Shown piece by piece: positions 37,455 to 40,185 of a stretch of DNA of 40,185 bases. The notes under the pieces were generated by a model that had not been told where the DNA came from, made no database searches, and was given only the letters and a program-made list of their open reading frames with translations. A program made the translations under genes and the position numbers. The DNA comes from Candidatus Mailhella excrementigallinarum (lineage in GTDB: Bacteria; Desulfobacterota; Desulfovibrionia; Desulfovibrionales; Desulfovibrionaceae). The stretch's first letter is position 1. Each line of letters begins with the position of its first letter. The stretch spans positions 1 through 40,185 of the forward strand of contig CALUUZ010000026.1 of NCBI GenBank assembly GCA_944324075.1, given 5' to 3'.

Positions 37455-37582
37455 CCGGCGTTGCGTGATTCCCTTGCGGTGTGTCATCTGACGGCCCCCC
37501 CGAAACGCAGAGGCTTCAAGAGGGAGCCTGCAGGCCAGAGTATCGGACCGGCAGATATTCTCAATTGCAAAATGCGCTCTTA
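37455..37582 (-). repeat. Dispersed intergenic repeat, copy 6, fused to tnpB
   Basis: On the minus strand it reads AGAGCGCATTT, then AATATCTGCCGGTCC (37559-37545), and later ACCGCAAGGGAAT with CGCCGG (to 37455). These parallel the start, middle and core of copy 3 in the same order, but are more diverged. It begins about seven codons after the last true TnpB residue. Confidence 0.55.
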
Positions 37583-38615
37583 ACGCATGGTAACGACTAC
37601 ACGTCTGACTCGTATATTGCGGAGGGATGACAAGCAGATTTCCGCCAGGCCATGCCAGCTTGTAGGCCAGTTGTCGCCTGAACTCGAACCAGCCCTGATC
37701 CAGTATGGACTTATTTAATCCTGCTTTTGCACGCACATTTTTCCCCGGTGTTTCAAGTGTGCCGGAGGCCGAACGCGACATATTCCGCACTGTTAAGTCT
37801 TCAATCACGATAACAGCGTGGTTTTTGCTGATTGCCGTGGTTGCCTTGTGCAAAAAGTCATTGCGTACATTGGCTATTTTACGGTGCAGGCGCTGGATTC
37901 GGGCTTTGAGCTTCTGCCAGTTGGCGGAAAATTTTGTTCGCTTTGCCAGCTTGCGTTGCAAGGCCGCCAGTTTCTTTTCATGTTTGCGGAAACTGTGTAG
38001 CGGTCTGATGGAAGAGCCATCGGAGAGCGTCACAAAACGGGCTACGCCCATATCCATGCCGACAGCGACTTGAGAAGGATGCACAGGTTCAGGAACTTCC
38101 CGTTCCGTCTGGATGGAAACATACCATTTTCCGGCGGCAAAAGAGACAGTCACCTGCTTGGGCATCCCTTCTGTGCGACGACTGTTCCGATAACGTACCC
38201 TGCCGATTTTGGGAAGAAATATGCGGCTGTTCCCCTCGTCCAGCTTGAAACCCTGCGGAGAGCGAAAGGCATCATGCCCCCCCTTTCTCTTGAAACGCGG
38301 GAAATCCGCACGCTTCGCAAAGAAATTTTTGTAGGCCCTGTCGAGGTCTTTCAATACCTGCTGCAATATCTGGGAATGGGCTTCGACTAAAAAAGATGTA
38401 TCGTTTTCCTTTTTCCAGTCCCGAAGGAACTTGCAGAACAAGGAAAAACCCAGACGCTTCCCCTCGTTTTCACAGGTCTCCTTTTCCAATGCAAACGCCT
38501 TGTTCCAAAGGAAACGACAACATCCGGCAAAACGCCGCATGAGGTTTTCCTGTCCGGCTTTTGGTCGAAGCTGAAACGTATGGGCTTGCAATTTTTCCAT
38601 TTATGTAAACAGGCC

Positions 38616-39968
38616 CTACTGCAAACTCAAATCCAGAGTATACAGCGTCTTCACATCCGCCTCCCTTTCATCCGGGCGGACATAACGAATCCGTGCCTTG
38701 TCGCCGTTCACATCCACCACGGTAAAACCGGAATCCGGAATATAAAACTCATATCCTGTTTCTTCTGTACCGAACTTCCACGGAGCGCCGACTGAACCGT
38801 TACAGATATAATGGATGCCATCCACCTCCATATCGGTGAATACATGATCGTGCGCGTAGAAAAAGACCTGCACGCCATATTTTTTCATCATTTCATGAAT
38901 CTGAGCCTGTTCACCCACATGAGCGGCCCGGCCGCCCCCCCTCCCGTAACGGGTGTTCACATCATCTCCGGCATTACCGCCCACGGCATGGTGGATGAAC
39001 AAAAACTTCCATGGCTCGCCGGATTCCCTGAGGGTCTTTTCCAGCCAGGCATACTGCTCCTTGCCGAGGGTCCAGTCATCACCCCGTCCGGGGCCGAGCG
39101 TATGTTCATGATTAATGACGTTGTAGCCCGTGGCGTTGAGCGTCACGAACAGAGCATTCCCCCAGGTAAAGGCGTAATAGTCCTCATGCGGACTTCCGCC
39201 CTGCGGATAGGTTGCGCCATCCGGAGCAGGCGCGAACAGCATGCGCGCATCCCTCGCCCACTTGCGGTTCAACTCGGGATGCCAGCCATTCTCTCCCTCC
39301 CAGTTGCCATTCAGAACAAAATTCGCTGTCTCGCCCTGCAGCTTTCCCATGACCTGACGCCAATAAAGATAAAAGATGGACGGATGTTCTTCCTGAACTG
39401 CCGGCCCGCCGTGCGAAGACGCAACCGTCTGAATATTATCCCCCATATGGAAGACAAAATCAGGCCGCAGCTGTGCCGCCGCATCCGCGCAGGTGCGAAG
39501 GACAATATTCCGCTCGGGATTGAGGGGATTGACATGCGCATCTGTCATGGCAAGAAAGCGGAATGGAACGGTACCGGCGCGCTGCGTCACAAAACTCCCC
39601 TCTCCATTGGAGACGGTTTTTCCATTCGTGTCCCGCACTTCAAAACGATATCGGGTAGCCGCCTTAAGATTCCCAATCTGAATAAGCCGCGTGCCGCCCT
39701 TGGGATTTTCCTGACTGGTCACTCCCATGGTCAGGGGCAGGCAGTTCCAATCACCACTCCCTTCCTCTCTGGTGCAGAGCTGTCCGGTAAATGGTTTTTC
39801 CCCGTTCACAATACTCATGGTTACGGAATGTTCAGTCGGTTTGGCGACGAATACGGAACACAGCAGACCTGATTCATGAGTCATATTCTCCTCCGCCCCT
39901 TTTGCCGTCATGACGGCAAAGGCCAGCCCTGCCCAGCATGCACCAACTGCCATATATCTAAATTTCAT
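38616..39968 (-). CDS. Exported metallophosphoesterase (purple acid phosphatase-like)
   Basis: This is a 450-residue protein with a Sec signal peptide (about residues 1-24, cut after AKGA), so it acts in the periplasm or outside. A fibronectin-like domain comes first (about 35-130, with LKAATRYRFEVRDTNGK). The calcineurin-type domain has TDAHVN, FHMGDN, FIHHAVGG and YAHDHV. The usual GNH(E/D) motif reads NGNWEGE, so the catalytic His is Trp here. It hydrolyses phosphoester bonds of unknown substrates. ATG 39968 has GGAGAGG upstream. It lies between an rRNA operon terminator and tnpB, on the same strand as both. Confidence 0.88.
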   Translation of the reverse strand: MKFRYMAVGACWAGLAFAVMTAKGAEENMTHESGLLCSVFVAKPTEHSVTMSIVNGEKPFTGQLCTREEGSGDWNCLPLTMGVTSQENPKGGTRLIQIGNLKAATRYRFEVRDTNGKTVSNGEGSFVTQRAGTVPFRFLAMTDAHVNPLNPERNIVLRTCADAAAQLRPDFVFHMGDNIQTVASSHGGPAVQEEHPSIFYLYWRQVMGKLQGETANFVLNGNWEGENGWHPELNRKWARDARMLFAPAPDGATYPQGGSPHEDYYAFTWGNALFVTLNATGYNVINHEHTLGPGRGDDWTLGKEQYAWLEKTLRESGEPWKFLFIHHAVGGNAGDDVNTRYGRGGGRAAHVGEQAQIHEMMKKYGVQVFFYAHDHVFTDMEVDGIHYICNGSVGAPWKFGTEETGYEFYIPDSGFTVVDVNGDKARIRYVRPDEREADVKTLYTLDLSLQ

Positions 39969-40117
39969 GTCCTCTCCTTCCCTTTCGGCAACACAATCAG
40001 CTTCACAGCCTCATGATGTTTTCTCAATAAAGCATGCCGGAACACCGAGAAAAAGGGAACAGCCATAGCTCTTTCTTCCTGCGTTTTTTTCGCGTTTTCC
40101 GTGCGGCTCAAAACACA

Positions 40118-40148
40118 ACAGCCCCGGCAAGAATCTTGCCGGGGCTGT
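40118..40148 (-). terminator. Terminator of the rRNA operon
   Basis: ACAGCCCCGGCAAG pairs perfectly with CTTGCCGGGGCTGT around AAT. On the minus strand TGTGTTTTG follows. It lies about ten bases after the 5S end. Confidence 0.85.
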
Positions 40149-40157
40149 GGAATATAC

Positions 40158-40185
40158 CTTGGCGTCGACCTACTTTCCCACGCAA
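40158..40185 (-). rRNA. rrf: 5S rRNA, 3' end only
   Basis: Read on the minus strand the last bases are GCGTGGGAAAGTAGG followed by TCGACGCCAAGG, the conserved 3' end of bacterial 5S rRNA. The rest of the gene and operon lie beyond the window. Confidence 0.85.

Larger units (their letters stand above)
37344..38600 (-). pseudogene. tnpB: tnpB (IS200/IS605 family) lacking its native 3' end
   Basis: TnpB is an RNA-guided nuclease carried by IS200/IS605 elements. The frame is 418 codons from ATG 38600. The N-terminal part is intact (MEKLQAHTFQLRPKAGQ, then CCRFLWNKAF). RuvC-I Asp is present at D183 (VAVGMDMG) and RuvC-II Glu at E267 (VIVIEDLTVRNM). Normal sequence stops in the zinc ribbon: after SQTCSRY (C334) the other cysteines and the usual DADLNAARN block with the third catalytic Asp are gone. 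They are replaced by about 80 residues read from a dispersed repeat and from the end of the neighbouring gene. The start is 15 bases after the metallophosphoesterase stop, with no room for a left-end hairpin, and no tnpA is present. It is either a dead relic or a trimmed, repurposed TnpB. Confidence 0.85.

Overview
The window looks like chromosome from an anaerobic, GC-rich member of the Desulfovibrionaceae or a close Desulfobacterota relative (Desulfovibrio/Bilophila-like). This is inference from gene content: a class I hybrid cluster protein with a divergent Crp/Fnr regulator, a giant VCBS-type adhesin, the rpmE / DUF1385 / prfA neighbourhood, and a carbon-starvation transporter. No 16S gene is present. 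Only the 3' tip of a 5S rRNA gene is seen at the right edge, so the genus cannot be fixed.

Layout. 1-2593: an amidohydrolase gene (cut by the window edge) lies divergent to a sigma-54 enhancer-binding protein (EBP). The space between holds a well-formed -24/-12 promoter and repeated inverted-repeat sites. The EBP gene contains an uninterrupted (GA)21 tract between its sensor and AAA+ domains. 2612-3823: a dicarboxylate/amino-acid symporter. 4001-5955: groES-groEL. 6529-8879: a tight operon of a CBS-pair protein, an unknown membrane protein and a YgjP-type metallopeptidase. 9190-10857: cstA. 11188-21213: one 3341-residue adhesin of about 21 VCBS/cadherin-like modules, with a LapG-type di-alanine site near its N-terminus. 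21567-24155: hrpB helicase. 24321-27523: aat overlapping a Crp/Fnr regulator, divergent from hcp. 27739-28260: a small coiled-coil protein. 28266-28861: a repeat and a decayed, gene-poor stretch. 28862-32847: clpA, clpS and prfA. 32895-34514: DUF1385 membrane protein and rpmE. 34727-37408: a small membrane protein, tlyA and a family 9 glycosyltransferase. 37344-38600: a tnpB gene whose 3' end is replaced by a dispersed repeat. 38616-39968: an exported metallophosphoesterase. 40118-40185: the terminator and 3' end of an rRNA operon.

How the parts work together. The left end reads as a self-contained switch. The EBP should activate the amidohydrolase sigma-54 promoter from upstream sites. Slippage in the GA tract would cut off its AAA+ and DNA-binding domains, giving reversible ON/OFF expression; the frame here is ON. 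aat, clpA and clpS, which make and read bacterial N-degrons, lie within about 7 kb. hcp and its likely regulator form a nitrosative-stress pair.

A family of intergenic repeats with the core CCGCAAGTGAATTGCGG, often starting at or just after a gene's stop codon, occurs at least six times. One copy replaces the zinc ribbon and third catalytic region of tnpB. The best candidates for something undescribed are the phase-variable sigma-54 switch and this repeat/tnpB association.
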